From the NCBI RefSeq assembly GCF_024345995.1, contig NZ_JAGQCE010000002.1, positions 186,001 to 250,000 of the forward strand: a stretch of DNA of 64,000 nt, written 5' to 3'. Below the pieces are notes generated by a model. The model was not told the origin of the DNA. It made no database searches and saw only the letters and a program-made list of their open reading frames with translations. The position numbers and the translations under genes are program-made. This DNA is from Synechococcus sp. Cruz-7E5 (lineage in GTDB: Bacteria; Cyanobacteriota; Cyanobacteriia; PCC-6307; Cyanobiaceae). Numbering within the stretch: position 1 is the stretch's first letter; each line of letters begins with the position of its first letter. Positions 9,759 through 19,011 of the stretch are shown here, one piece after another.

Positions 9759-9980
9759 ATGCGCTTCAACGGCAGTCTGGAGGAGCTTCAGGCCCTCGTC
9801 GCCCAGCTGGGGGAACCCGGCCACTGGGTGCATCAGGGGGCCTTTGAGATGTACGTTCTCGATGACGAGGACACCAACATCCGCCTGAACTGGTGGCCCC
9901 GCAGCGGGGAGATCCGCCTTGTGGGTGATCCGGCCGAGCGCGTGGGTCTGGAAGCTGCCCTGAAAGCCCTGCTTGCCTGA
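9759..9980 (+). CDS. Small conserved cyanobacterial protein inside the importer operon
   Basis: A 73-residue acidic soluble protein (MRFNGSLEELQALVAQLGEP..., with FEMYVLDDEDTNIRLNWWP in the middle). The frame opens at 9735, but the ATG at 9759 gives a clean start. I do not recognise a named family; Trp-rich small proteins of this kind are common in picocyanobacteria. It sits between phnD- and phnC-like genes on the same strand, so it is probably co-transcribed with the importer without evidence of a shared job. Confidence 0.7.
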   Translation: MRFNGSLEELQALVAQLGEPGHWVHQGAFEMYVLDDEDTNIRLNWWPRSGEIRLVGDPAERVGLEAALKALLA

Positions 9981-10054
9981 GGCCATGCCTGCCTGAGGTC
10001 CATGATGCCGGGTGCTGGAAGTTCCCTGTCCTGTCCCGGCCAGATTTCTCTGTC

Positions 10055-10810
10055 TTGAGCAGCTCCCCCGACCGTCTTCTGCTGGAGCTGCGCTCCGTCC
10101 GGGTGCCGGGCCGCAACGCCCCGCGGCTGGATGATGTGTCGTTGCAGCTGCGGCCGGGTGAGCGGGTGGCACTGGTGGGCCCCAGCGGTGCGGGCAAAAG
10201 CACCCTGCTGGCCGTGGCCAACGGCCTGATCAGACCTGTAGCCGGCGAGGTGCTCTGGAACGGTGCCGCCCCGGCGCGCTCCAGGCGCAGGCGCAGGCTT
10301 CAGCAGGCTTTGATCGGCACCCTCTGGCAGGACCTGCGCCTGATCGAAGAGCTGACGGTGCAGCAGAACCTCAACGCGGCGCGGCTGGCCCGCTGGGGCT
10401 GGCCGCGGGCCCTGCTCAACCTGATGCTGCCCGTCGAGACCACCGCCAACGCGGAGGTTCTCGCCCGGGTGGACCTCAGCGCCGATCTGCTGGCGCAGCC
10501 TGTGACCGCCCTCTCCGGCGGCCAGCGCCAGCGGCTGGCTCTGGCCCGCCTGCTGCGGCAGGACCCGTTGCTGCTACTGGCGGATGAACCCCTGGCCCAT
10601 CTGGATCCGCGACTGGCGCGTGACCTGCTGGATCTGCTGCTGAAGCAGGCCAGCGGCCGTCGGGCCCTGCTGCTCAGCCTGCACCGCCCCGACCTGCTCG
10701 CTGGCTTCGATCGGGTGGTGGCTCTGCGCCAGGGCCGGGTGGTGCTGGATGCCGCGCCCTCGGCGCTGGCTGGCCACCAGCTGGCGGCCCTCTACCGCTC
10801 GGAAGCATGA
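10055..10810 (+). CDS. phnC: PhnC-like ABC importer ATPase
   Basis: The nucleotide-binding subunit of the importer. The 251 residues have Walker A GPSGAGKST, a Q-loop (LWQDLRLIEELTV), ABC signature LSGGQRQRLALAR, Walker B LLLLADEPLAHLDP and the switch His in LSLHRPD. The apparent start is TTG at 10055; no ATG precedes the conserved core in frame. Its stop overlaps the permease start as ATGA, so translation is coupled. The regulatory loop after Walker A is rich in Arg (ARSRRRRRL), which is unusual. Confidence 0.92.
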   Translation: MSSSPDRLLLELRSVRVPGRNAPRLDDVSLQLRPGERVALVGPSGAGKSTLLAVANGLIRPVAGEVLWNGAAPARSRRRRRLQQALIGTLWQDLRLIEELTVQQNLNAARLARWGWPRALLNLMLPVETTANAEVLARVDLSADLLAQPVTALSGGQRQRLALARLLRQDPLLLLADEPLAHLDPRLARDLLDLLLKQASGRRALLLSLHRPDLLAGFDRVVALRQGRVVLDAAPSALAGHQLAALYRSEA

Positions 10811-12378
10811 CGGCCACGTCTGCCTGGAGCTGGCGGTCGCTGCGCCTGGCCCCGCCGCTGCTGCCGCTGCTGCCAGCTCTGGCCTGGTTGCCGGTGCTGC
10901 TGGTGCTGCCTGGCCTCAGCCACGGCGGCGGCTGGGATCTGATCGGCCAGTTCGCCTGGTCGGCCTTCAACCCCTCGCTGGATCCCCTGGTGCTGGGCTC
11001 GGTCCTCTCCGGTCTGGGGGTCACGGTGGGGATCGCCCTGCTGGGCTGGGCCCTGAGCCTGGCGCTGGGGCTGCTGGGGGGAGTGCTCAGCTCCCGCACG
11101 GTGTGGCGCACGGCCATCGGCAGCGCCCTGCCGGCGGAGTTGATCCGGCGGTTGCTGGCGGTGCCGCGGGCGATGCATGAGCTGCTCTGGGGCCTGCTGC
11201 TGCTGCAACTGCTGGGTCTGCAACCGGTTGTTGCCGTGCTGGCGATCACGATTCCCTACGCCGCCCTGGTGGCGCGGGTGGTGAGTGATCTGCTCGACGC
11301 TCTCCCCACCCAGGGACTGGAGGCCCTGCGCCTGGGTGGAGCTCCGGCGGTCCCAGCCCTGCTCACCGCCCTGGGGCCGGCACTGCAGCCCGGGGTGATC
11401 AGCTATGGCGGTTACCGGCTGGAGTGCGCTCTGCGCAGCGCCACCCTGCTGGGAGTGTTCGGTCTCGGCGGGCTGGGCACCGATCTGCGCCTCACGCTCC
11501 AGTCGCTGCAGTTCAGTGAGCTCTGGAGTGGGCTGTGGGTCCTGCTGCTGGTGATGCTGGCTCTGGAGGCCCTGCTGCGGGCGCTGCGCAAGCGCTGGGC
11601 GATGCCTGCCCGCTTCGGCCTGACGCGCCGCTCCGTCGGGCGCGGTGGCCGGGAGGTGGCTCTGGGCCTGGTGCTGTTGCTGCCGCTGCTGGTGCTGGTG
11701 GCCGCGGCCCTGGGAGTCAGCCCGCTGCAGCTGGGGCAACTCCAGCCCCTGCCCCCCTGGACGGCCGACTGGCCAGCGGTGGCGGCCTTGCCCTGGCCCT
11801 CACTGATCGGCTCCACCCTCGGGCTCACCCTGCTGGCGGCCGCCCTGGCGGTGGGCAGCGCACCGCTGCTGTTGCTGTTGCTGGCCCCCTGGCGATGGGG
11901 CCGGGTGCTGATCCAGGCCGTCTGGGCCCTGGGACGCCTCTGGCCGCCGCCGCTCACTGCCCTGCTGCTGCTGTTCGTGCTGCAGCCGGGGGTGCTCACG
12001 GCTGCCCTCGCCCTGGCGTTCCACAACCTGGGCATCCTCGGCCGCCTGCTGCTGGAGGCGGAGGAGTCGGCCCCGATGCAGGCGGAGGAAGCCCTGGCCG
12101 CAGCCGGCACTGGCCCCAGGCTGGCCCTGCTCTACGGCCGCTTCAGTGCCCTGGCCCGCTCGTACCTTGCCTACGGCGCCTACCGCGCCGATGTGATCCT
12201 GCGCGAGACGGTGGTGGTGGGCCTGGTGGGTGCCGCCGGACTGGGCAGCCTGCTGCTGGAGGCCCTCAGCTCCTTCGCGATCGATCAGCTGGTCGCCCTG
12301 GTGGGGGTCTATGTACTGCTCACCCTGATGGGGGAAGATCTCAGCGACCGCCTCCGCCGGCGCCTGCTGGCGGCCTGA
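10807..12378 (+). CDS. phnE: PhnE-like permease with two fused membrane modules
   Basis: The membrane subunit of the importer. At 523 residues it is about twice the length of a standard PhnE and holds two copies of the binding-protein-dependent permease fold. The first spans about residues 60-260, with a coupling loop near GLEALRLGGAPAVPAL. The second spans about 325-520, with a loop near AEEALAAAGTGPRLALLYGRF and the following YRADVILRETVVVGLVGAAG. A single polypeptide could therefore supply both halves of the channel. It overlaps phnC by ATGA and ends 11 bp before the SGNH hydrolase gene. Confidence 0.9.
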   Translation: MTATSAWSWRSLRLAPPLLPLLPALAWLPVLLVLPGLSHGGGWDLIGQFAWSAFNPSLDPLVLGSVLSGLGVTVGIALLGWALSLALGLLGGVLSSRTVWRTAIGSALPAELIRRLLAVPRAMHELLWGLLLLQLLGLQPVVAVLAITIPYAALVARVVSDLLDALPTQGLEALRLGGAPAVPALLTALGPALQPGVISYGGYRLECALRSATLLGVFGLGGLGTDLRLTLQSLQFSELWSGLWVLLLVMLALEALLRALRKRWAMPARFGLTRRSVGRGGREVALGLVLLLPLLVLVAAALGVSPLQLGQLQPLPPWTADWPAVAALPWPSLIGSTLGLTLLAAALAVGSAPLLLLLLAPWRWGRVLIQAVWALGRLWPPPLTALLLLFVLQPGVLTAALALAFHNLGILGRLLLEAEESAPMQAEEALAAAGTGPRLALLYGRFSALARSYLAYGAYRADVILRETVVVGLVGAAGLGSLLLEALSSFAIDQLVALVGVYVLLTLMGEDLSDRLRRRLLAA

Positions 12379-12389
12379 CGCCCGAGCCC

Positions 12390-13070
12390 ATGGCCGTGAC
12401 AGCGACGCCGCGCAAGCTGATCGTGCTGGGGGACAGCGGTGTCTATGGCTGGGGCGATCCAGATGGCGGCGGCTGGTGCGAGCGGCTGCGGCGCCACTGG
12501 ATGGGGCTGCCCGATGGACCGGTGCTCTACAACCTGGGGGTGCGCGGTGATGGCCTGGAGCGACTGGCGGCGCGACTGCATGGGGAGGTGGGCTCCCGGG
12601 GTGAGCTGCGCCGTCAGGCTCCCCAGGGGATCGTGATCAGCGTGGGCCTGAACGACACGGCCCGGGTCGGGCGGCCCGACGGTCGCCACCAGCTGGCACC
12701 GGAGGCCTTCCTGTTCGGGGTGCAGCAGCTGTTGCGGGAGGCGGTGCGGCTGGCGCCGGTGCTGGTGATCGGGCTCACGCCCGTGGACGAAGCGGTGATG
12801 CCCTTCGCGGGCTGTCTCTGGTATGAGCTGGCCGCCGTGCACCACTACGAGCGCCTGCTGGAGGAGGCATGCCTGGAGGCCGATGTGCCCTTCCTGCCCC
12901 TGCTGGAGCCCCTGCTGCAGGACCCCAACTGGAGCCGGCTGCTCGGTGCCGACGGCCTGCATCTCAATGCCGACGGCCATGTCCGGGTGTACGAGCGGGT
13001 GCGCCAGTGGCCAGCCCTGCAGAGCTGGGCGGGTCTGGAGTTGGGTCTGGCCCGCACGCTGGCCCGCTGA
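12390..13070 (+). CDS. SGNH/GDSL-family hydrolase
   Basis: The 226-residue protein starts MAVTATPRKLIVLGDSGVYGWGD, with the block I nucleophile in LGDSGVYG, block II Gly in NLGVRGDG, block III Asn in ISVGLNDTAR and the block V catalytic dyad in GADGLHLNADGH. That set defines the SGNH esterase/lipase superfamily. No signal peptide is visible, so it is probably cytoplasmic. It follows the permease by 11 bp and is probably in the same transcript. The substrate is unknown. Confidence 0.88.
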   Translation: MAVTATPRKLIVLGDSGVYGWGDPDGGGWCERLRRHWMGLPDGPVLYNLGVRGDGLERLAARLHGEVGSRGELRRQAPQGIVISVGLNDTARVGRPDGRHQLAPEAFLFGVQQLLREAVRLAPVLVIGLTPVDEAVMPFAGCLWYELAAVHHYERLLEEACLEADVPFLPLLEPLLQDPNWSRLLGADGLHLNADGHVRVYERVRQWPALQSWAGLELGLARTLAR

Positions 13071-13198
13071 GCCCGCCGGCCTGGTGTTGATCAACGACAA
13101 GTCACCCATCTGGGGGAGGGGAGTTCCCCGGTTGGGGTGAAGCGCCAGCGGTGCCGGGAGACAGAGGGTGGAAACACGGACCCACCGCTGTCCCCGCC

Positions 13199-14137
13199 AT
13201 GCCCGATTCACGCCCCCAGCCCCATCAGGACCAGGACCTGCGCAGCCTCAATGCCGAGTTGCTGCAGCGTTTCCGCAGCAGCGGCGACCACCGCCTGCGC
13301 AACCGGTTGGTGGAGCTGAATCTGCCCCTGGTGCGCCGGGTGGCCGTGCGCCAGAGCGCGAGCACTGCAGTGCCGCTCGACGACCTGGTGCAGCTGGGCT
13401 GCCTTGGGCTGATCCGGGCGATCGAGGCCTTCGATCCGTCTCGATCCACCGCCCTGAGCAGCTTTGCGGTGCCCTACATCCGCGGGGCGATGCAGCACCA
13501 CCTGCGCGATCACGGCCATCCCCTGCGCTGCTCCCGCCAGCTGCGCGAGCTGCACCGCCGCGGCCAGGACCTGCAGCAACAGCGCCAGCATCTTCAGTTG
13601 CCTGCCCTGGGGGAGGCGGAGCTGGCGGCTGCCCTGGGCTGCTCGAGCCAGCGCTGGCGCGAGGCACTGGAGCTGCATCAGGCCCTGCGGCTGCGCAGCC
13701 TCGATGCCCCCACCGCCGAAGGGGAGGAGCGGGGCGGCACGCTGCTGGATCGCCTGCCGGCCAGGGAGCGGACGGAGTCGCGCCGGGCTGAGCATGAGGG
13801 GGAGGACGAGTCGCTCTGTTGCGAAGGCGAGAACCAGCGCTGGATGAACCGCCGGCTGGATCGGCTCGATCCCTGCCAGCGCCAGCTGCTGCTGGAGCGG
13901 GTGCTGCATGGCGCCTCCTGGCGGCGGCTGGGGGCGGATCAGGGGCTGCCGGCCCGGGTCATCCAGCGGCGCTTCGATGCGCTGGTGCTGCTGTTGCGCG
14001 CAGAGATCCAGGAGCTGGTGCGGACCCGCCAGGCTCCGCCGGTCTGGCCGGTGCTCAGAGCCCCAGCAGCGGGGCCAGGCCCATCGCCAGCAGGGCGGCG
14101 ATCAAGGTCTGCAGGCCGTTCACCAGTTCATTGCTGA
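13199..14137 (+). CDS. Alternative sigma-70 family RNA polymerase sigma factor
   Basis: The 312-residue protein has a clear sigma region 2: RLVELNLPLVRRVAVRQ, LDDLVQLGCLGLIRAIEAFD, then ALSSFAVPYIRGAMQHHLRDHG with RCSRQLRELHRRG. A weaker region 3 follows, and a degenerate region 4 near RLDRLDPCQRQLLLERVL. It lacks the long region 1 of the primary factor and fits the alternative (group 3-like) sigmas of cyanobacteria. Start ATG is at 13199. The last 28 codons overlap the convergent DUF92 gene and encode a basic low-complexity tail. A perfect 10-bp palindrome, GTTGATCAAC, lies upstream at 13086-13095. Confidence 0.85.
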   Translation: MPDSRPQPHQDQDLRSLNAELLQRFRSSGDHRLRNRLVELNLPLVRRVAVRQSASTAVPLDDLVQLGCLGLIRAIEAFDPSRSTALSSFAVPYIRGAMQHHLRDHGHPLRCSRQLRELHRRGQDLQQQRQHLQLPALGEAELAAALGCSSQRWREALELHQALRLRSLDAPTAEGEERGGTLLDRLPARERTESRRAEHEGEDESLCCEGENQRWMNRRLDRLDPCQRQLLLERVLHGASWRRLGADQGLPARVIQRRFDALVLLLRAEIQELVRTRQAPPVWPVLRAPAAGPGPSPAGRRSRSAGRSPVHC

Positions 14138-14810
14138 GCCAGACCAGGCGCCCCTGCAGGGTGGCGCCGATCAGGCTCTCGATCAGCGTGGCCACCAGCC
14201 CCACCGCGGTCACCAGCAGGGCCGCGCTGGCAGTGGGCAGCAGGCCGAGGGCCAGCAGCACCGCGGCCATCACGGTGCTGCCAGCGAGGCTGGCGAGGGA
14301 GCCCTCCAGGCTGATGGCCCCTTCGCTGCCTGGGGGCACCGGCCGCAGGGTGGTGATCAGCACGGTGGTGCGGCCCCAGCGCTTGCCGATCTCGCTGCCG
14401 CAGGTGTCGGCCAATTTGGCGGCGAAGCTGGCGGCAAAGCCCAGCATCAACAGTTCATCAGGCGCCCCCGGCAGGGTGGTGAGCAGGGCCAGCACGGCGC
14501 CTGTGGCCGCCGATCCCCAGACGTTTTCAGGGCCGCGCCGGCCGCCGCGGCCCTCCGCCAGCCCCTGCTCCTGCTTGCGCCGGATTCCCAGCCGGGTCAC
14601 GGCCGAGCCCAGGGCCAGATAGAGCACCACCGCCAGCCAGCCACGCCAGCCCAGGGAGCCCCAGAGCAGGGTGCCGAGGATGCCGGCGTGCACCCAGCCG
14701 GCCCTGGTGAGCAGCGGCAGCCGCTGGACCAGGGCGATCAACACGGTGTTGATCGCGAAGGCCAGCAGCCACTGGGCCGCAGGCGGCGGGGCGGGAGGCA
14801 TGGCGGACAC
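14055..14810 (-). CDS. DUF92 / TIGR00297 membrane protein (VTE6-like phytyl-phosphate kinase family)
   Basis: A polytopic membrane protein of 251 residues with about six helices and the DUF92 hallmarks GWVHAGILGTLLWGSLGW, FAASFAAKLADTCGSEIGKRWG, and EGAISLEGSLASLAGS. In plants the family member VTE6 phosphorylates phytyl phosphate so that phytol from chlorophyll breakdown can be reused for tocopherol and phylloquinone. A similar salvage role here is inference from family membership. It converges on, and overlaps by 83 bp, the sigma factor gene. Confidence 0.85.
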   Translation of the reverse strand: MSAMPPAPPPAAQWLLAFAINTVLIALVQRLPLLTRAGWVHAGILGTLLWGSLGWRGWLAVVLYLALGSAVTRLGIRRKQEQGLAEGRGGRRGPENVWGSAATGAVLALLTTLPGAPDELLMLGFAASFAAKLADTCGSEIGKRWGRTTVLITTLRPVPPGSEGAISLEGSLASLAGSTVMAAVLLALGLLPTASAALLVTAVGLVATLIESLIGATLQGRLVWLSNELVNGLQTLIAALLAMGLAPLLGL

Positions 14811-14953
14811 ACAGCGACCACCAGTTTCCCCGGCGCCGATGGTGCTGCCGTTGCTGGCAGCGCTGCAGGCCTCTGTTGCGCTCCCCTAAGGGCTGGCGGT
14901 GGCGGAGCCGTCGCGGCGGATAATCAGCCCACACGTCCTGGCTGGCCGGCGTC

Positions 14954-15346
14954 ATGATCTTCAAGCCCAAGAAGTTCTTCCTCAACCTCGACAAGGACGC
15001 GGCCGCCAAGCCAGCGGTGGTGGCTCCCGTGGCGGCAACGCCAGCCAAGGACAAGGGTGGCAAGGGCAAGGCCGCCACGGCTGAACCAGCTGCGCCTGTG
15101 GCCGCTCCTGCAGCAGCTGCCACCTCAGCCGCTGCAGGTGCCACCTCAGCCGCCCCGGTGTTGACCACCGCCGAGGCGATCGCCGCTGAGCTGCGTCTTG
15201 AGCAGGAGAACCGTCCGGCCCCCAGCGTCATCACCTTCTCCCCCGAGCGCCTGAGCCCTTCCGGAGCGCTGCCCAGGGCCCGCCGCCGCGCCGGCGCCAA
15301 CCTGGGGATGTTCAAGGAAATGGCGAGCGGCATGCTCGGCCGCTGA
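14954..15346 (+). CDS. Ala/Pro/Lys-rich low-complexity protein, function unknown
   Basis: A 130-residue protein starting MIFKPKKFFLNLDKDAAAK, followed by a disordered Ala/Pro stretch (about residues 20-75) and a conserved-looking C-terminus (TTAEAIAAELRLEQENRP, then SVITFSPERLSPSG, then ARRRAGANLGMFKEMASGML). It has no membrane segment or known domain. The structured ends flanking a variable middle suggest a real protein rather than a chance ORF. Its last 35 bp overlap the convergent rsmE gene. Confidence 0.6.
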   Translation: MIFKPKKFFLNLDKDAAAKPAVVAPVAATPAKDKGGKGKAATAEPAAPVAAPAAAATSAAAGATSAAPVLTTAEAIAAELRLEQENRPAPSVITFSPERLSPSGALPRARRRAGANLGMFKEMASGMLGR

Positions 15347-16094
15347 GCTGTTGGCCCCTGGCATCCCGCCACTGCACCAGTGAGGCCAGACCCGCCACGG
15401 CCGCTGTGGAGGTGCGCAGGATGTGGGGGCCGAGGCTCACGGCCTGCCAGCCGGCAGCCTGAGCTGCCGCTGTTTCGGGGGTGCTCCAGCCGCCCTCCGC
15501 TCCGATCGCCAGCGCCACTCCAGCTGCGGCAAATGATGCTCCTTGTGCCAGGGCAGCACCCACCAAAGGCAACTGCGCGTCGCGGGTGCTGGCCAGCAGC
15601 GATAGCCCTGAGCGCAGTTCGCTCAGGTAGGTGATCGCCTCCAGCGGCTCCAGCAGCTGGGGCAGCCAGAGGCGTTCGCACTGCTCGCAGGCCTCCCGCA
15701 GGATCGTCTGCCAGCGGTTTGCCTTCCAGCTGCCGCGGTTTGCCCCATGCTCGGCAACAAGGGGCTGGAGGCGGTCCACCCCCAGCTCGCAGGCCATGCG
15801 GACCACCACATCGAAATCCAGCCGGGGCACAGCCACCGCCAGCTCCAGCCAGGGGCTGGCGGCTTCCTGGCGCTGCAGGGGCTGGTCGAGCGGTTGCTCA
15901 AGCCGGGCCTCGGACCCAGCGAGCAGCACGGCGCTCCAGAGCTGCCCCCGGCCATCGGCCACGGCGAAGCGCTGGCCGGGGCCGTAGCGCAGCACGCGGC
16001 TGAGGTAGCGGCTCTCTTCAGCGACCAGCGCCAGGGTGGGGCCAGCCGCCAGCCGCTCGGGGGCGATCAGCAGGCGGCGCAGCTCACGCACCAC
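15312..16094 (-). CDS. rsmE: 16S rRNA (uracil1498-N3)-methyltransferase RsmE
   Basis: SPOUT-class methyltransferase that modifies U1498 of 16S rRNA with S-adenosylmethionine. The 260 residues include RRLLIAPER, the PUA-like N-domain, KANRWQTILREACEQCERLWLPQL, the knot motif ALAIGAEGGWS and LGPHILRTSTAAVAGLA. Length is normal for the family. It starts 5 bp after the end of the DUF3531 gene on the same strand, so the two are probably co-transcribed. Confidence 0.93.
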   Translation of the reverse strand: MVRELRRLLIAPERLAAGPTLALVAEESRYLSRVLRYGPGQRFAVADGRGQLWSAVLLAGSEARLEQPLDQPLQRQEAASPWLELAVAVPRLDFDVVVRMACELGVDRLQPLVAEHGANRGSWKANRWQTILREACEQCERLWLPQLLEPLEAITYLSELRSGLSLLASTRDAQLPLVGAALAQGASFAAAGVALAIGAEGGWSTPETAAAQAAGWQAVSLGPHILRTSTAAVAGLASLVQWRDARGQQLSGRACRSPFP

Positions 16095-16099
16095 CGGCT

Positions 16100-16552
16100 T
16101 CAGTTGGCCCCGTGGGGAAAGAGGGCCTCGGGCACCTCCTCCACGGGCCAGTCGTCATTGACGCCGCCGATCACGATCTCCTCGATCTCCACCACGTCGT
16201 TGTCGAGCTGACGCAGGGCGTTGATGAGTACATCGAGGGCCACCCCATCGCTGGTGCCCAGGTCGACCCAGCAACGGCACCAGTCGTCGCGGTATTCCGG
16301 TTCACCCATGCTGTGCATCAGCGCGGGGAGGGTCGCCTCGGCGGCCTCGATGTCGTAGTTCATGGCGCTGAGGTCGATCCCCTCCTCATGCACCTGCAGG
16401 CTTTCGGCGTTGAAGCCACCCAGCTTGCCCAGGAAGAACCAGCTGTCGAACACGGTGTCGACATAGCCCCGCTCCCCCTGACCGGGGGGATTGGGGAAGC
16501 GCAGCCAGATCCAGCAGTTGAACGGATCAACCTCGCGGAAGCGTATTTCCAT
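16100..16552 (-). CDS. DUF3531 family cyanobacterial protein
   Basis: A 150-residue acidic soluble protein (MEIRFREVDPFNCWIWLRFP..., YVDTVFDSWFFLGKLGGFN, DDWCRCWVDLGTSDGVALDVL). It belongs to the DUF3531 family, found in cyanobacteria and plastids, whose function is unknown. The frame is open to 16639, but the internal ATG at 16552 gives the family N-terminus. It lies immediately before rsmE. Confidence 0.83.
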   Translation of the reverse strand: MEIRFREVDPFNCWIWLRFPNPPGQGERGYVDTVFDSWFFLGKLGGFNAESLQVHEEGIDLSAMNYDIEAAEATLPALMHSMGEPEYRDDWCRCWVDLGTSDGVALDVLINALRQLDNDVVEIEEIVIGGVNDDWPVEEVPEALFPHGAN

Positions 16553-16637
16553 GGGCGTTGCTCCTTCCAGCATCGACTGGTGACCCCCATCAAACACGGT
16601 GGCGGCTGCTGCAAGCTGGTGCGGTCCGTAGTCCCCC

Positions 16638-17285
16638 ATGCTGGAGCTCCGATCGGTCCGCTACCACCCGGCCACCACGCCTGAGCCGGTGCTGCGCGAC
16701 GTCACTCTGACGCTGCCCATGGGTGAGCCGGTGCTGGTGGCGGGCCGCAGCGGCAGTGGCAAGAGCACCCTGCTGGAGCTGATCAGCGGGCTGGCGGAAC
16801 CCAGTGGCGGCAAGATCCTCTGGCAGGGCCAGCCGGTGACGGCCCGCCAGCGGCGCTGGCTCAGCGGCTTGGTGTTCCAGTTCCCCGAACGCCATTTCCT
16901 CGGATTGAGTGTGGGCCAGGAGCTGAAGCTGGGGCAGCGCCGGCTGGGCAGCGAGCGGTTGGAAGCGGTGCTGGGCCAGGTGGGCCTGCAGGGGGTGTCG
17001 TTGCAGCAGGCGCCGGAGCGGCTCAGCGGTGGCCAGCAGCGGCGCCTGGCGCTGGCGGTGCAGCTGCTGCGCGACCCGAAGGTGCTGCTGCTGGATGAGC
17101 CCACCGCTGGGCTGGACTGGTCGGTGCGCCACGAGGTGCTGCAGCTGATCGCCCAGCTCGGCCGCCAGCGGGCCCTGCTGGTGGTCACCCATGAGCCGGA
17201 GGTGTTCCAGGGGGTGGTGGGGCAGGCCTGGCGGCTGAGCGACGGGGGCCTTCAGGCCCTGCCGGCACTCCGTACGATGCCCTGA
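16638..17285 (+). CDS. ABC transporter ATPase, energy-coupling-factor (CbiO/EcfA)-like
   Basis: The 215-residue nucleotide-binding domain has Walker [11 protein letters not shown]-loop [14 protein letters not shown], signature [15 protein letters not shown], Walker [13 protein letters not shown] and switch VVTHEPE. The Q-loop FQFPE form is typical of ECF-type ATPases. No membrane partner is adjacent, so the cargo cannot be told. It is divergent from the DUF3531 gene and followed within 20 bp by hslO. Confidence 0.87.
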   Translation: MLELRSVRYHPATTPEPVLRDVTLTLPMGEPVLVAGRSGSGKSTLLELISGLAEPSGGKILWQGQPVTARQRRWLSGLVFQFPERHFLGLSVGQELKLGQRRLGSERLEAVLGQVGLQGVSLQQAPERLSGGQQRRLALAVQLLRDPKVLLLDEPTAGLDWSVRHEVLQLIAQLGRQRALLVVTHEPEVFQGVVGQAWRLSDGGLQALPALRTMP

Positions 17286-17304
17286 GTTGGCGGAGGGCGC
17301 AGCG

Positions 17305-18219
17305 ATGCCCGATCAGTTGGTGCGGGCCACGGCGGCCGATGGGGGAATCCGCCTGGTGGCGGCGCTCACCACGGTCACCAGCCGCTATGCCCGGCGGCGT
17401 CATGGGCTCTCGTACCTGACCACAGCCCTGCTCGGGCGGGCGATGACGGCCGGCTTGCTGCTGGCCAGCTCGATGAAGGTGGCCCACGGGCGGGTGAACC
17501 TGCGCATCCAGTCGGACGGACCCCTGCGCGGGCTGATGGTTGATGCGGGCCGCGACGGCAGCGTGCGCGGCTACGTGGGCAATCCCGGCCTGGAACTCGA
17601 CCTGATCGAGGAGGACGACGGCCAGCATCAGTTCGACTTCCGCCAGGCCACCGGCACCGGCTACCTGCACGTGGTGCGCGACCAGGGCAAGGGGGAGCCG
17701 TTCAGCAGCACGGTGGAACTGGTGAGCGGCGGCATCGGCGACGACGTGGCCTCCTACCTGCTCCATTCCGAGCAGACCCCCTCGGCGGTGTTCGTGGGCG
17801 AGCAGATCGACAGCAGCGGGGTGCGTTGCGCCGGCGGCGTGCTGGTGCAGGTGCTGCCCAAGGCGGCGAGAGAGCCTGCGCTGGTGGCGCTGCTGGAGGA
17901 TCGTTGCCGGGAGATCAGCGGCTTCAGCGCTCGCCTGGCCGCCTGCAAGGACGACCTCAAACTGCTGCTGGAAGACATCTTCCCCGACCTCGATCCCCAG
18001 CTGCTGGAGGACGCCGAGGCCCGTCAGGATGTGACCTTCCATTGCCCCTGCACCCGCCGCCGCAGCGTCAATGCGCTGCGAATGCTGGGTGAGCAGGAGC
18101 TCGCCTCGATCCTGCGCGAGGACGGCCGCGCTGAACTCACCTGCCACTTCTGCAATGAGGTGTATGGAGTGGAGGAAGGAGAGCTGCGGGAGCTGATCGC
18201 CGAGTTCTCGCTGGCTTAG
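17305..18219 (+). CDS. hslO: Redox-regulated chaperone Hsp33
   Basis: Holdase chaperone activated by oxidation and zinc loss. The 304-residue product begins [20 protein letters not shown], has the family core GHYV-type region (RGYVGNPG), and ends with the C-terminal zinc module CPC...CHFC. All four zinc cysteines are present. The ATG at 17305 is preferred over upstream in-frame starts. It ends overlapping the convergent CPP1-like gene by 4 bp. Confidence 0.95.
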   Translation: MPDQLVRATAADGGIRLVAALTTVTSRYARRRHGLSYLTTALLGRAMTAGLLLASSMKVAHGRVNLRIQSDGPLRGLMVDAGRDGSVRGYVGNPGLELDLIEEDDGQHQFDFRQATGTGYLHVVRDQGKGEPFSSTVELVSGGIGDDVASYLLHSEQTPSAVFVGEQIDSSGVRCAGGVLVQVLPKAAREPALVALLEDRCREISGFSARLAACKDDLKLLLEDIFPDLDPQLLEDAEARQDVTFHCPCTRRRSVNALRMLGEQELASILREDGRAELTCHFCNEVYGVEEGELRELIAEFSLA

Positions 18220-18905
18220 GCGATCAGCAGTGCACCGAGCAGCAGCAGGATCAGGGCCGGCAGGCTCTGCACCTGCTGCAATGACAGGGGCAGCCCGAGC
18301 GGCAGGGCCGGATCAAGCCCCAGGGTGAGCAGACCGCCCAGGAGCAGGCCAACGCTCAGCAAGGCGAAACTCCAGCCAACAGCGGCAAGGAAGCGACCGT
18401 TGCGGCGCCTGAGATTGACCACCGTGACGCCGGTGGCCAGGGCCAGCAGCACTTCGGCTGAGCCAGGCGGCGTGACCAGCAGCAGCAGCAGGAGCAAGCC
18501 ATCCGCCACCAGGGGAAACCAGCGCTCACGGCCTTCGGCCAGGGAGAAGCTGGGCATGGAGAAGCTGGGTGCCTGCAGCTTGTTGCCGCCGCTGAACTGG
18601 GGCAGTGAGGGCAACTGGGGCAGGGAAGGCCGGGAGGGGACCCTCGCCGCCGGTGGTTTGATCTCCTCCCGCTTGGAGGCGGTGGCCGCAGCGCTGCTCA
18701 CCTTGCCCTGCTGCCGCTCCCGCAGCCGCTCCATCAGCACCGCGTCGTAGGCGGCTTCCACCTGGGCGCGGGCCTGGGGGTCGTCAGCGACCGCATCGAG
18801 CTGATGCTGGCGAGCCGCCTGCACCTCATCGAAGCTGGCGTCGGGGGTGACACCGAGCCTTTCGTAGGGACTGCCGCTGGGGGCAGGTTCAGAACCGATG
18901 GTCAT
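18216..18905 (-). CDS. CPP1-like (DUF3353) J-like membrane protein
   Basis: The 229-residue protein has a J-like N-terminal domain ([21 protein letters not shown], about 12-60), a Pro/Ser-rich linker, and four hydrophobic helices in the C-terminal half. This is the architecture of cyanobacterial relatives of plant CPP1, a chaperone-like protein that stabilises light-dependent protochlorophyllide reductase. The HPD motif of true DnaJ proteins is absent. The role in chlorophyll synthesis is inference from the plant homologue. Confidence 0.82.
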   Translation of the reverse strand: MTIGSEPAPSGSPYERLGVTPDASFDEVQAARQHQLDAVADDPQARAQVEAAYDAVLMERLRERQQGKVSSAAATASKREEIKPPAARVPSRPSLPQLPSLPQFSGGNKLQAPSFSMPSFSLAEGRERWFPLVADGLLLLLLLVTPPGSAEVLLALATGVTVVNLRRRNGRFLAAVGWSFALLSVGLLLGGLLTLGLDPALPLGLPLSLQQVQSLPALILLLLGALLIA

Positions 18906-19011
18906 GGCCTCCGCTGCGTGGGGCTGGGTCGTGGCCCGAGCGTATCGAGGCGCGGGGCGAGGCGCTGTGCATCAGGGGCTTAATGAGACCTGACGGCCCG
19001 GTGGCGGCGGC

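Noticed and set aside
14527-15681. Minus-strand 384-codon frame spanning DUF92, the low-complexity gene and rsmE
   Set aside because: Crosses three better-supported genes and has no domain.
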